Positions 12,255 to 23,374 of a DNA stretch of 64,000 bases are shown in pieces (the first letter of the stretch is position 1; every line of letters starts with the position of its first letter). This DNA is from Macrotis lagotis (taxonomy: Eukaryota > Chordata > Mammalia > Peramelemorphia > Peramelidae), in assembly GCF_037893015.1 (NCBI RefSeq), contig NC_133666.1, positions 625,345,852 to 625,409,851 of the forward strand. Direction: 5' to 3'. A program made the translations under genes and the position numbers. The notes under the pieces are model-generated. The model ran no database searches, had not been told where the DNA came from, and saw only the letters and a list, made by a program, of their open reading frames with translations.

Positions 12255-14220
12255 GGGTGTGTGTGGGGGGGGAATCCGCTCTTCCGGCATCCCCCGTCCG
12301 GCTGCCGCAGTTGGTGCGGCCCTAGGGAAGCCGCCAGGATGGCGGCTGCGACCCGACGTTCAGGCAGAATCCTGCAGGAACTCATGCGGCGGCCCGCGGC
12401 CCGCGGCGTGCTGCTCGGCGTCCCGGCCGGCCGCTGGGCCCTGGGAGGGAAACGCTATCTGCTTGCAGATGATGTTGTGAAGCTGCAAGAATTCCAGCAT
12501 GCAAAAATGGCAGCTTCCTGTCGATTTCAGGGCAAAAAAGAAATCTTTTTTAAAGATATAGAAGAGAAAAATGAAGAAAAAGGATCTCATCTTAAAGGAG
12601 GAATTGAAAATCCTGCTCCATTTGTGTGAGACCCAAGATGACCTGGAGCGGATAAGAAATGCCATTTACAGGTACCATTCTGAAAACAGAAATGTCTCCT
12701 TTGGAGAATTTAAGTTTGGACCCCTTTTTATAAGACTTTGTTATGAGCTGGACCTAGAACAGTCTGCAGTGGAACTCATCAAAGACCAGCATTTGCGTGG
12801 TTTCTTTTCAGACTGCACATCATTCAATATTCTGATGAATATGTTATTTATCAAAGGCAATTACAAAGGAGCGTTGGAGCTTTTATTAGAAATGAAAAAA
12901 ACAAGAGGTAAAGTTCAATAAAGACACCTACATCCTTGCTTTTGCAATTTGCTACACACTGAATAGTGCCAATTCTTTCAGTACCTGCATGACTTTATGG
13001 GACGAAGCATTGATCAAAGAAGTAGTTTTGACAAGGCAAGCTTATGGTTTTGCTATAGCATTAGCACTGAAACAGAACCAGGTGGCAAAAGCAAGATCCA
13101 TTTATTCTCATATCATGAACCCAGACAGCAAAGCATGCAGTAATTTAAATATCCTTATCCATGCCCACTCAGACATGTTGGAAGGAGTCCTGCAGATCCC
13201 AGAGGCATCTACTGAAAAAGCCTACTCTAGCTTTGTGAAGAAGCAAGAGTTCTCAGAGGAAGTGCTGACTACAGTGAAGAAGAAATTAGATGGACAGCCA
13301 GCTCTCCAGGCCAGATTCAAAGAGATTTGGGATAATCTCCAGCTCTCTGGCCAGGTCATCCCCCAATCTGTGGATACAATACTTTGTGTCATCCCTCAGA
13401 GCAAGAAACCCCACATTCTCTCCAAAAAATAAGCCGCCGGACTTTACAACCACTCAATTCATCTCTGATAGCTGAGTAGCCCTGGAGGGGAGCTAAGGTG
13501 ACTCTGAACTGATTGTGTCTTTCTGAATGTCTTAGAAATTGATCTAAAGGAAATTAGACTGAATATTTTTCCCCCTTCCCAGATTTTTGACATTCCTAAC
13601 TGAGAGGTTAGTATTGTGGACAATTGACCCAAACAACCTGAATTTTTATTTTGGTCTCTGTTGAGTGACAGATGTGCCCTAGAGAAGGTTGTAGTGGTTT
13701 CTCAGTCCTGTTTCCTGGACCTCAGTTCACACAAAGAGAAAACGGAGAATTTCAGGGCTGGCTATAGACTTGTCCACTCTTAGTAACCCTTCTTTCCAAA
13801 GGCACTTGTTATATCATTGTAAACTCGATTCTGTTGTGGATTTCAGGAAGTTTGCTGTGTTGCTTTGAAAAATGGTCATTTTTTCATATTTCCTTGAATG
13901 CACTAATACTGTTTTTAGTATCTAAAGCACCAAGGTGTGAATGCTGAGAAAGTCCCTAATAAAATATTTGCTAGAAGCAGAATTACATGGACAATGTAAC
14001 TCAACAAGAAACTGGGACTAAGGAGGATTTTGTCCTGGCTTCCACCACTACCTAATTTATGTGACCCTACACAATCCACTTAATGATTTAGTTCCTGGTT
14101 TCCTCATCTATATACACCAGTACTTGTGCCCTCCTATCTTACCATCCAGATCTGAGAATATCAGACAACAAGTAGGAAGATTTTAGACTAATAAAAGCAA
14201 CGCATAGAATAAAAAAAAAA
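12255..14220 (+). pseudogene. PTCD2: PTCD2 processed pseudogene (retrocopy), full length
   Basis: An intronless copy of the mRNA for pentatricopeptide repeat domain protein 2, a mitochondrial RNA-processing factor. The ATG at 12339 opens an N-terminal frame reading KRYLLADDVVKLQEFQ. The frame then shifts near 12570 ([35 protein letters not shown]), again near 12910 ([14 protein letters not shown] to ILSKK), and once more near 13425, after which SRRTLQPLNSSLIAE ends at a TAG. The parent has many exons in human, and none of its introns remain. A long 3' UTR follows, with AATAAA at 14190-14195, an A10 tail at 14211-14220 and a target-site duplication (AAAAGATTTG 12245-12254; AAAAGATTTTG 14217-14227, overlapping the tail). 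The TT/AAAA-like site suggests L1 machinery. Three frameshifts make it non-functional as a full protein. The parent should lie elsewhere in the genome. Confidence 0.93.
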
Positions 14221-14640
14221 GATTTTGTGAAGAATGTAATGCTTAAGGTGAGTCTTAAAGGAAGCCAGGAATTCTAAGAGGTAAGGGTTGGAAGGGAGTG
14301 CAGTCTAGACTTTGTGAGAGATCCAGTGCAAAGGAACAGTGAATGGGTCAGTTTGACTACATCACAGACTGCATCAGAAGGAAGAGTAAGTTTATAAACA
14401 GTTTTACAAGTCAAGAGGAATTTATTTTTGATCCTAGGGAGTCATTGGGATTTGTTGAGTTGTGAGGTAATCTGTATTAGAAAAATCACTTTGGCAGCTG
14501 TAAGGAGGATAGATTGTATAGAGGAGAGACTTGGGAGGCAGGGAGACCAAGAGGAGGCTACATATGGTTATGTGAGTAGAAAGCTAGAGTTTGGTATGCA
14601 AGAGATATTGGAGGGATTGAAATGATAACCTTGACACATT
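14221..14640 (+). repeat. Right half of the old repeat interrupted by the PTCD2 retrocopy
   Basis: Starts with GTGAGTCTTAAAGGAAGCCA and later AAAAATCACTTTGGCAGCTG and GGCAGGGAGACCAAGAGGAG, phrases shared with copies near 20.8, 25.3 and 35.1 kb. Together with 12050-12244 it forms one element split by the retrocopy. Confidence 0.55.
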
Positions 14641-14648
14641 CAGCTAGC

Positions 14649-14778
14649 TTTTTTTTTTAGGTTTTTGCAAGGCAATGGGGTTAAGTGGTTTGCCCAGGGT
14701 CACACAGCTAGGTAATTATTAAGTGTCTGAGGCCGGATTTGAACTCAGGTACTATGCACTGGGTCATCAAGCCGCCCC
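14649..14778 (-). repeat. Marsupial tRNA-derived SINE, antisense
   Basis: The poly-T start, TTTTTGCAAGGCAATGGGGT, GGTAATTATTAAGTGTCTGA and the GCCGCCCC end are the reverse complement of the common ~150-bp SINE of this window. Confidence 0.85.
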
Positions 14779-15029
14779 AGCTAGCCTTTTCTTGAAGATA
14801 TAAAGCAATGGGGAACTCAAAACCTCCCAAGGTAATCTATTGGCTTGGAGACAATTCAAATATTTAAAAATATTTTCTTGGGGAGATGCTGGAGAGGGAA
14901 AGAATTTAAAACTAAAATTTTTTTTAAAAATGTTAATAAGTAAATAAATTTTTTAAAGAATCAAAAATTTTTAACTGGAAAAAAAGTGAAAATGTTTGAA
15001 TATATTTTGCCTCTCTGCATGTTCTGGTC

Positions 15030-15695
15030 ATTGACCATTGAAGTTCTTTCTTCTAGGGACCAAGAAGAAGTCTGATTTCTTGTTTATGTGGCAACCCTTC
15101 AGATATTTGAAGTCAGCTTTCATGTTTCCACCTATTTGCTTCTTCAGTCTAACTGTCCACAGTTCCATCAACCTATCATTTATATCACATTATATAGTTC
15201 CATTGACATCCTGTTCTCCTGTGGACCAGCACAGAAGTCACAAAATTGGGGCTGAAAGGGTTCCCAGGGGGCCAGTGATTCCCATCTACACCTTACTAAG
15301 TCCTCCATATCTGCTGAGTGGACAGGAATCATCCAGCCTTTACTTGAAGGACAACCCAATTTCTGTTGAAGCAACTCAATTCACTTTTGGACAGCTCTGT
15401 TGGCTAGAAAGATTTTCCTTCTGTCAAGCCAAAATCTGTTGCTTTGAAACTTGACCTTTTTCTACTCTCTGGGGCCAAATAGAACAAGTCTAATCCTTTC
15501 ACATGACAGCCTTTCAAATATCTGAAGACAGCTATTATTTTCTCCAAACTCTTCTCTTTTGCAGGATAAGTACTTCTAATTCTTTCAAATAATCCTGTTA
15601 TGACCAGAGCCTCTGCCATTCTAATCACTCTTTGATTCACCAGTATCTTTCCTAAAATGTGGTACCCTGAATGGAACACAATATTCTAGATATGG
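15030..15695 (+). repeat. L3/CR1-type LINE 3' fragment
   Basis: Phrases such as CAATTCACTTTTGGACAGCT, TTTTCCTTCTGTCAAGCC and CCTAAAATGTGGTACCCTGA correspond to the conserved 3' region of CR1/L3 elements. Heavily diverged. Confidence 0.65.
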
Positions 15696-15703
15696 TAAGA
15701 CCC

Positions 15704-16000
15704 AGGCAGCTAGGTGGTGCAGTGGATAGAGTTAGGAGATCCTGAGTTCAAATCTAGCTTCAGACATTTTCTATCTATGTGATCTTAGGCAAATCATTTA
15801 ACCCTGACTGCCTCACATCCTGATCCATCTCCAATTGTCCTGATCCATATCTCGACACTGGACCCAGAAGGCTTTGGAGGAGAAAGTGAGAGGCTGGTGA
15901 CTTAGCTCAGACCCCCCTCACTCAAATCCAATTCATGTGCTTGTCATGGTATCAATTCCCTGATGTCATGGTCTTCTTCGAGAATGAAGGACAAACAACA
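15704..16000 (+). repeat. Composite SINE with LINE-derived tail, near full length
   Basis: A tRNA-like head (GGCAGCTAGGTGGTGCAGTG) and CORE-like middle, then CTGGACCCAGAAGGCTTTGG, GGAGGAGAAAGTGAGAGGC and the 3' end GAATGAAGGACAAACAACA without poly-A. The terminal ~35 bp match the 3' end of the LINE remnant at 31.1-33.3 kb. Other copies: 34465-34745, 38934-39192, 40178-40289, 44860-45030, 53368-53515. Confidence 0.75.
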
Positions 16001-16329
16001 GAAGAGGAAGAGACAGTGCTTATCCAAAGTTACAAAGGCTTTGGAAGGGTTAGGATTCAAGCTCAGATCTTTAGATTCCAAATTCAGTGTTCTTTCAATT
16101 CTAGTTTTTCCATAATAGAAGGGGGAAGCTTTGAGGTTAGGGGCTATGTCTTCTCTCTCAAACAAAGGAGTAAATAGATCATCTATGATTAATTGTATGG
16201 TTGGGACCTGGATGGGAAAATATTTGGAGGAGCTGTCATGAGGTGTTGATATGAGTAAAATAGAATTTTAAGCAGAAGTGAGAGTCCAAATAAAATGATA
16301 GAAACTGGAACTAATGCTGAAGGAGTTGT

Positions 16330-16520
16330 AGGAAGAGAGGTGTACAAATATACAATTAATGATGAATTTATCCAGCTGTTCTGAAAAATAATCCAGAATT
16401 ATGACAGAAGAGTCACTAAACTGTTCATGTCCTTTGACCCAGGGATTCCATGATGAAGCGTATATCCCAAAGAGACAAAATGAATGATATTAATGGATGA
16501 ATGAAGTATTTTAGAAGTAT
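16330..16520 (+). repeat. L1 fragment, sense
   Basis: CCTTTGACCCAGGGATTCCA and a downstream TATCCCAAAGAGA resemble the L1 ORF2 end (CCTTTGACCCAGCAATACTA at 29.16 kb). Short and diverged. Confidence 0.5.
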
Positions 16521-16681
16521 TTTATGCATAACATTGTTTTTGGAGTCCCCATAAAGAAAAATGACAGTCCCTTCTTTGAAGGGGTTCATGGCAAATGGAG
16601 AAGACAACACATATGGAAGGTTTTTAGCAAGTCAGAAGGAAAGGTTCCATGGTCCTCGGTGCTAAGAAACAAAGAAGATTA

Positions 16682-16840
16682 GGGGAGGCTAGGTGGCACA
16701 GTGGATAAAGCACCGGCCCTGGAGTCAGGAGTTCCTGGGTTCAAATCTGGCCTCAGACACTTAATAATTACCTAGCTGTGTGGCCTTGGGCAAGCCACTT
16801 AACCCCACTGCCTTGCAAAAACCAAAAAAAAAAAAAAAAA
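16682..16840 (+). repeat. Marsupial tRNA-derived SINE, full length
   Basis: GGGGAGGCTAGGTGGCACAG to a 17-A tail, with CACCGGCCCTGGAGTCAGGA inside. Confidence 0.9.
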
Positions 16841-17204
16841 GATATGAATCCCACTGATCAAGACTCTGATTTTGAGCTATCTGGTTGTCCAAAGGACTCT
16901 GGTGAAAAGTAGCTGAGCAGCAGTTGGTTGCTGTCAACCCTGCAGGGATAGTTGCTACTAAGTTGCTCCTACATAGGGATTGCTTCCCAAGATGATGGCT
17001 AAGGACACTAAACTGCAAAGTTTCTTTCCCAAGTCTCTTGAGTTCATCCTTGTGGACAATGAGAGGAAGAAATACTCCCTACATAATAAAAATATTTGTT
17101 CTGCCACTCTTTTATCAGCTATGATGCAAAAGACAACACAATCAAAATAAAACAATAAAAATAAAGATTTAATAAGTATCAATTCATCAGTTCTCTCTGA
17201 AGGC

Positions 17205-17645
17205 ATTTTTCATCACAAGTCTTTTGAAATTGTCTTGGTTCATTGTATTGAACAAAGTAGCTAAATCTTTTTAGTTAATCATAGTATAATATTGCTGTTA
17301 CAAAGCTATACAATATTCTTCTGGCTCTATTCATTTCCCTTTGTATCAGTTCATATAATTCTTCCCAGGTTTTTCTGAAACTAGCCTGTTCATCATTTCT
17401 TCTAGTACAATACTATTTCATCACAACTTGGTCAATCATTGCCCAATTGATGGACATCGAGTCTAATTCCAATTTTTTGCTACTGCAAAAAGAGCTGCCG
17501 TAAATATTTTTGGTGCAAAGAGGTCCTTTTGGAATATAGACCTAATAGTTATATTGCTGGGTCAAAGTTTTACAATCCTGTGGGCGTGGGTTCTAAATTG
17601 TTCTACAGAATGGTTGGACTAGTTAAATAGTTCCACCACTAATGC
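17205..17645 (-). repeat. L1 3' region, antisense
   Basis: GTTCATATAATTCTTCCCAG, TGCCCAATTGATGGACATCG and TTATATTGCTGGGTCAAAG are the reverse complement of the marsupial L1 ORF2 end and 3' UTR seen in sense at 28-29 kb. Confidence 0.75.
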
Positions 17646-18163
17646 ACTAGTGTCTATGGGTGTGTTTGTAGACAGTAAGGGAACAGCCAGTAGATAGGCA
17701 AGTAACTGAAGAACAGAGAGAGAACAGAGATGATGGAAGAGACAGGATGGAATAAGACAAAGGGAGCATACAAAGGTGTTTTCCTGGGCAAGAAAGGTCA
17801 TGTCTTTATGTGAGATAGGAGCAAAGGAAGATGATGTGGAGGAAGGCATCTGAGTAATGAGAGATAAGGAGATAGAAGAAATGGGAGCTCTGAGTGAATG
17901 GCCTCAAATTTTCAATGAAATCTGAGGCAATTTTCTTAGCTGAGAGGGTGGAGGGAAAGGAAATCATGGGTGGTTTGAAGAGTAATAAAAAAAAGTTTGG
18001 AAGAATTTTTAGGACTTTAATTGTCTTCTATCTGTTACTTGTATGCACTAATGTTGTATATGTACTAATATTAAGTATTTGCTATTTCCCCCAACAAAGT
18101 TTTTGTTTTGTCTTAGTATTCCTCTCACTTAGCATAGTGCCTGCTATATAATAAGTGCTCAAC
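17646..18163. other. AT-rich spacer, nothing firm
   Basis: Purine-rich, with a MIR-like end (GTGCCTGCTATATAATAAGT) just before the SINE. No gene seen. Confidence 0.35.
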
Positions 18164-18176
18164 AAAGGTTATTTTG

Positions 18177-18322
18177 GAGGGGCGGCTGGGTGGTACAGTG
18201 GATAGAGCATGAGTCAGGAGTACCTGAGTTCAAATCTGGCCTCAGACAATAATTACCTAGCTGTGTGACCTTGGGCAAGCCACTTAACCCCACTGCCTTG
18301 CAAAAACTAAAAATAAATAAAT
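18177..18322 (+). repeat. Marsupial tRNA-derived SINE with perfect 13-bp target-site duplication
   Basis: Flanked by AAAGGTTATTTTG at 18164-18176 and 18323-18335. The tail is AAAAACTAAAAATAAATAAAT. A small deletion removes the GCACCGGCCCTG part of the head. Confidence 0.93.
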
Positions 18323-18544
18323 AAAGGTTATTTTGATTGATATGTTAGAATATTCCTACAGTTTAGTCAATTGGCAGGTGGGCAATTAATCTTGATAACA
18401 GTGATTTCTGAACTCATTACTTTCTTGCATACTATCTTCCCTCTCCTTATAGAAATCTCCCTTATCAGAAAAACAAACCCACACATTGACCATTTATGAC
18501 AGCATATGCCTCACTCCACACCTGTGGCTACTCTATTATCTACT

Positions 18545-19200
18545 GAGAGGAGAAAAATAATTTCATCAGTTCTCTGGAATCATCATTGGTCATTGCATTC
18601 ATCTGAGTTCTAATGTCTTTTACTGTTGTTTTCTCTGACATTGGGATCACTGTATTTATTGTTGTAGTGGTTCAACCTACTTCCCTTTGCATCAATTCAT
18701 ATACATCCTGCCAAACATCTATTTATTCTTTATATTTGTCATTTCTTTTTTGGGTGTAGGGAGGAGAGGCAATTGGGGTTAGGTGACTCGCCCAGAGTCA
18801 CACAGCTAATAAGTGTCTGAAGTTAAATTTGAACTCATATCCTCCTGACTCCAGGGTTGGTTCCCTGTCCACTGTACCACTTAGCTGCTCCATATCTGTT
18901 CTTACAACACAGTGATATTCCAGTAAACTCATATATCATAGTTTTTCAGTCATTTTCCAACTGATTGCCATTGACTTTTAGTTTTCCTTTGGTTGGAGAT
19001 ATTTTTGCTATATAAAAAAGTGGTAGAACAAATATTTCTATTATGTAAGGGGTATTTCTTACTCTCATTGTCCAGGATGATGAACCCAAGAGACCTGGGA
19101 AACCTTTCAGAAGTTGTTTGTGTTCTTAAGGAGGGGGAAGGAATGTGAGGAAGGGAGAGAATTTGAATTTCTAAAAATTTTTAAATGATTGTTAACTTTT
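18545..19200 (-). repeat. L1 3' region, antisense, interrupted by a SINE
   Basis: CTTCCCTTTGCATCAATTCAT, ACACAGTGATATTCCAGTAA and TTTTCCAACTGATTGCCATT are reverse-complement L1 3' sequence. The SINE at 18748-18891 splits it. Confidence 0.7.
18748..18891 (-). repeat. Marsupial SINE, antisense, inserted in L1
   Basis: GGCAATTGGGGTTAGGTGAC, GTCACACAGCTAATAAGTGT and ACTGTACCACTTAGCTGCTC; more diverged than the 22.9 and 40.8 kb copies. Confidence 0.75.
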
Positions 19201-19254
19201 TTTACATTTAATTGGAAGATATTTAATGAATAGAAAAATAACTTAATAACTCAA

Positions 19255-20130
19255 ACATACCCATGTCTCTTATCACCTTCAAAAAACCTTTTTCACGATC
19301 TATGCTTACTAGCTATCGTCCTAATATCTCTTTCCTTTTTGTGATTAAACTTGTCTTCACATCTTTTCCTCTCACTCTCTTTTAAACTCTCTGCTGTCTG
19401 GTTTTCAATCTTATCATTCAACTATAACTGCTCTCTCCAAGATTTCTAATGATCTCTTAATGGCCAAATCCAATGGTCTTTTCTTAATCCCCATCCATTT
19501 TGTCCTCTCTGTAGCCTTTGTCACTATCAATCACATTCTCCTTCATATTTGCTTCTCCCTAGATTTATGGTAAGACCTCTCTCCTATTTCTCCTCCAACC
19601 TGTCTGACCACTTCTCAGTCTCTTTTGTTGTCTCCTCATCTAGTTCATGCCTGCTAACCATGGGTGTCCCCTAAGGGTCTGACTTGGGCCCTCTTCTCTC
19701 TATTTTGCTTGGTGATCTCATCAGTTACCATGGATTCAACCATGATCTCTAGGCTGATGATTCTCCTTATCCAGTCTGCACCTCTTTTCCGAGGTGCAAA
19801 TCCAACTACCTATTAGACATCTCAGACTAAATATCCTGTAAATATCTTACATTTCACGGGTCTAAAACAGAACTCCTTATCTTCCCCTCCAAAAAAAATC
19901 CTCCTTTCTTCCCAACTTCCCTCTTACTGTCAAAGATACCAGCATCTTCCCGGTCACCCAGGCTCCAAACTTAAGTATCATCCTGGTTTCTTCACTTTCT
20001 TTCATACTTTATATCCAATCTGTTGCCAGGACCTGTTAATACATAATACCTTTTTAATATTTCTCATATATGTACTCTTCTGTCCTCTAACACTGCTGCC
20101 ACTCTGATGATTGATAGACCATCAACACTT
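19255..20130 (+). repeat. L2 LINE, ORF2 3' part
   Basis: TCTCCAAGATTTCTAATGAT, GGTGTCCCCTAAGGGTCTGA, CTTGGTGATCTCATC and CTCAGACTAAATATC follow the L2 reverse transcriptase and downstream consensus in order. Frames are broken throughout; old. Confidence 0.8.
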
Positions 20131-20146
20131 AGATTATTGAAAATAG

Positions 20147-20325
20147 ACTGCTGGAAATTAAAATATCTCTGAGATACCACCTCACACCTCTCAGACTGAC
20201 CAATATGATCAGAAAAGATAATAATCAATGTTGGAAGGGATGTGGGAAATCTGGGATACTAATACATTGTTGGCGGAGCTGTGAACTCATCCAACCTTTC
20301 TGGAGAGTAATTTGGAATTACGCCC
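20147..20325 (+). repeat. L1 ORF2 3' fragment, sense
   Basis: GAGATACCACCTCACACCTC, ATGTTGGAAGGGATGTGGGA and GGAGAGTAATTTGGAATTAC are nearly identical to the L1 at 28.4 kb. It ends where the next SINE begins. Confidence 0.85.
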
Positions 20326-20424
20326 ACAGCTAGATAATTATTTAGTGTCTGAGGCTGGATTTGAACTCAGGTCCTCCTGACTCTAAGGCCGGTACTCTAT
20401 CCGCTGCACCACCTAGCTACCCCC
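20326..20424 (-). repeat. Marsupial SINE, antisense, lacking the tail half
   Basis: ACAGCTAGATAATTATTTAG to CACCACCTAGCTACCCCC; the poly-A half is missing. Confidence 0.8.
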
Positions 20425-20429
20425 ATGAG

Positions 20430-20725
20430 ACAACTTTTAAAAATTGAAGATAGTAAACTTTGGTCTGCATTCAAACCCCATAATTCCTTCTCTAGATCTG
20501 GATGGCATTTTCTAACATAAGGTTTTTAGAATTGTCTTTGATTATTATAATCCTGAAATGTACAATTCCATCATAGTTGATCATCATCCAATGTAGCTGT
20601 TAATGTGAAAATATTCTTTTGGTTCTGCTCACTTACTCTGCATCAATTCATGCAAGTCTTTCCAGGCTATTCTGAAGTCTGGTCCCGCGTTGTTTCTTAT
20701 AGAACAATAATGTTCCACCACATTC
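20430..20725 (-). repeat. L1 3' region, antisense
   Basis: TTTGATTATTATAATCCTG, GTTCTGCTCACTTACTCTGC and ATCAATTCATGCAAGTCTTT are reverse-complement L1 3' UTR. Confidence 0.7.
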
Positions 20726-21345
20726 TTGAGGTGAATCTTAAAGAAAGCCAGGGAACCTCAGAATCAGAGGTTCTGAAGGAGACCTTTCTAAATACTGGGG
20801 GCAGCTAGGACAAAGGCAAGGAGATCATGAATGGAGTGCTGTGTGTGTGCTGAACAGTAAGTAGGTCTTTATGGCTTCCAGGAGAAAGGGAGTCAAGCAT
20901 AAGAAGGCTGAAAAGTGAGGAAAGGCCCAGGCAGGGAAGAACTTTAGACAGAATTCTAATAGGATTTGTTTCTGGGTATAACAGCCATTCGAGTCTATTG
21001 AGTTGGAGGTAAAGGAATGGAAATGGGAAGAGTGACTTCTTCAGACCACCTCTTAAGGAATGGCTGTGACTAGTATGAATAGGAATGGGGAGAAACTTGA
21101 GATGGATAGTTCAATTAAAAAGCTATTATGGGGTGGCTAGGTGGTGCAGCGGTTAGAGCACCGGCCCTGGAGTCAGGAGTACCTGAGTTCAAATCCAACC
21201 TCAGACACTTAATAATTACCTAGCTGTGTGGCCTTGGGCAAGCCACTTAACCTTGAAAAAACTAATTAAAAAAAAAAGGTATTGCAATGGTCCAGATTAA
21301 AAGCATTAAAGAACCTGAACTAAAAGTAGTGTAGTATCTTTTGTG
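20725..21345 (+). repeat. Old unclassified repeat, second copy, split by a SINE
   Basis: AGGTGAATCTTAAAGAAAGCC, GAACAGTAAGTAGG and GCAATGGTCCAG match the 14.2-14.6 and 24.6-25.5 kb copies. The SINE at 21130-21278 interrupts it. Confidence 0.5.
21130..21278 (+). repeat. Marsupial tRNA-derived SINE
   Basis: Full-length copy with 11-bp flanks AAAAAGCTATT (21117-21127) and AAAAAGGTATT (21274-21284), one mismatch; the 3' end lacks the usual CCCCATTGCC. Confidence 0.88.
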
Positions 21346-21689
21346 AATGGAGAGAAGAGACATATGTGCTCAGGGATGTGCTGAACTCTATTCAAAAACT
21401 TACTATAGAAAGTTGACTATTAAATTTTCAGTGTGAACATTTAGACCTTGGAAATGGGCAAAAGCTGACTTGGTTATTTTATTGATTGTCTAGACTTAAG
21501 AAAATGTTGAAGAACATGTCAATAAAATATGTCGTGCTTAATATTTTTCCAGGGAACTGGTTGTTAAACATTTACCAGCACAACCCTACACACAGGATCC
21601 AATAAATGACTGTCCCAAGCAGTGTCTACCTGAGTCTTCTCTTCTCCAGATTAAACATGCTAAGCATGGGATCAAGGTCTTTTCAGTTG

Positions 21690-21915
21690 ATAGCAGAGTG
21701 TAGAGAGCCTTGGCATTGGAATCAGAAAGACCTGAGATAAAATCTGTCCCCAGACATATATTAGTTGTATGGCCCTGGGGCAAGTCACTTAACTTCTGTT
21801 TGCCTCAGTTTCCTCATCTGTAAAATAGGTCTAATGGCACCTACCTCCCAGGCTTGTTGTGAAGATCAAATGAGATAATATTTGTAAAAAGTGATTAGCA
21901 TAGTGTCTGGCACTT
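21690..21915 (+). repeat. MIR CORE-SINE, sense, nearly complete
   Basis: GGCATTGGAATCAGAAAGAC, CTTAACTTCTGTTTGCCTCAG, TTTCCTCATCTGTAAAATAG and GATCAAATGAGATAATATTTG follow the MIR consensus from head to tail. Confidence 0.85.
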
Positions 21916-22930
21916 TGTTGTGACTTATTCCCTCCCTCATTCCTTCCTTTCCGGGTTGCTCTCTTCTGGACAGTTGCCAGTTTGTCCATTTCCATTCGTT
22001 TAACCCAGAACTAATTCTTCGTGAATTCTGATGAAGGCAGAGTACAATGAAACTGTCACCTCCCTGTTCCTGGAGGCTTGCTCCTCCTAATGCAGCCACA
22101 AATTGCGTTTCATTTCTTGTCTGCCATGTCACAATGCTGACTCATATTGAGATTGTGCCCAGCTTAAAAACCCCCAGATTTTTTATTGGAAATTTTTTGA
22201 TCCCTATAGAGCCTGCAAAAGAAGAAAGGAGAAGGGCAAAGGTCAGAACCACAAGTATTCCAATTACCATTCTATCACAGGTAAACCTGGAAGGAGTGTT
22301 CATTTTTTGAAGGTAAAGAAACAGCAAATCCTAGGGAGGGAAAGAGTTCAAAAGCTCTCTTTGTGTTTGTGTATATGTGTGTGTTTGTGTGTGTGTGACA
22401 GAGAGACAGAGACAGAAACAGAGAGAAACATAGGCAGATGAGAAAAGCCTGGGAGGCTCTAGCCAATGATAAGAAGTCAGTTCCCTTCTTGCCCCTCCTC
22501 CTCACATATGTCAAAAAAGGTTTGTTCAAGGGAGTTCCCAGATCATCCTGATGAGATTACAAGAAGGTGAATCTTTGTGTAGAACTTTGATTTCATCTCT
22601 CTGAGGAAGTAGTTTGTAAACATGCTGGTGAAATCATAGACACATTCATATATCTCATCAAGAATGACAGACTGAGTCTCTGGAATTGGGGATGAATTGG
22701 TTGACTAGGAGTGTAATGGGTCAGGGACCTTACTTTACATTGGGGTTATAGAAGAAACTTCAGCTCAAACTGTGCCCCTTTCTACATTTTTATCTTTTCT
22801 GAGCACAGATCAAATATCTGTGACCTTAGAGGCTTTTCATGATTGGTGGATGGGATTGGGAGGAAAGGAAGGGAGGTTCCTTAGTATTGGCATGGTCCCC
22901 TAGGGCACCCTTGAAATATTAAGAATTCCC
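21916..22930. other. Single-copy stretch
   Basis: No gene or repeat recognised apart from an imperfect GT array at about 22363-22400 followed by a GACAGAGAGACAGAGACAG tract. Confidence 0.4.
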
Positions 22931-22931
22931 A

Positions 22932-23079
22932 TGGGGCGGCTAGGTGGCGCAGTGGATAGAGCACCGGCCCTGGAGTCAGGAGTACCTGAGTTCAAAGCTG
23001 GCCTCAGACACTTAATAATTACCGAGCTATGTGGCCTTGGGCAAGTCACTTAACCCCATTGCCTTGCAAAAAAAAAAAA
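22932..23079 (+). repeat. Marsupial tRNA-derived SINE with 11-bp target-site duplication
   Basis: Flanked by AAGAATTCCCA at 22921-22931 and 23080-23090. GGGGCGGCTAGGTGGCGCAG to a 13-A tail; one of the least diverged copies. Confidence 0.95.
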
Positions 23080-23374
23080 AAGAATTCCCAGACCTTGAGT
23101 TCCTGGACTTCAAGTATTTAAGCCTAGATCTGGGCATGCTATGGTAGAAATAAATGCCAAGTTTACATTTTCTCAGCTATGTCACCCCAGGAAAGCACAA
23201 CCAGGAAGCCAAGTAATAGGAGCTCCTAAACCATCATCTTCTAAGAAAAGAAGAAATTCTTAAGCTATACCTGGCTCTGGCTTGCCTCTCTGGTATCCCC
23301 AAGTCACCAGTCTGTGAACCTAAACTTGCAAAGACAGAGAGATTTCTTGGACCCTTTACACCCTGGTTTTTGAT

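Noticed and set aside
12571-13432. PTCD2 as an active gene
   Set aside because: No introns, three frame changes, poly-A tail and target-site duplication show a processed pseudogene.
14649-14778. tRNA genes within the SINE copies
   Set aside because: The SINE heads are tRNA-derived but diverged, lack a cloverleaf I can draw, and are followed by SINE bodies and poly-A tails.
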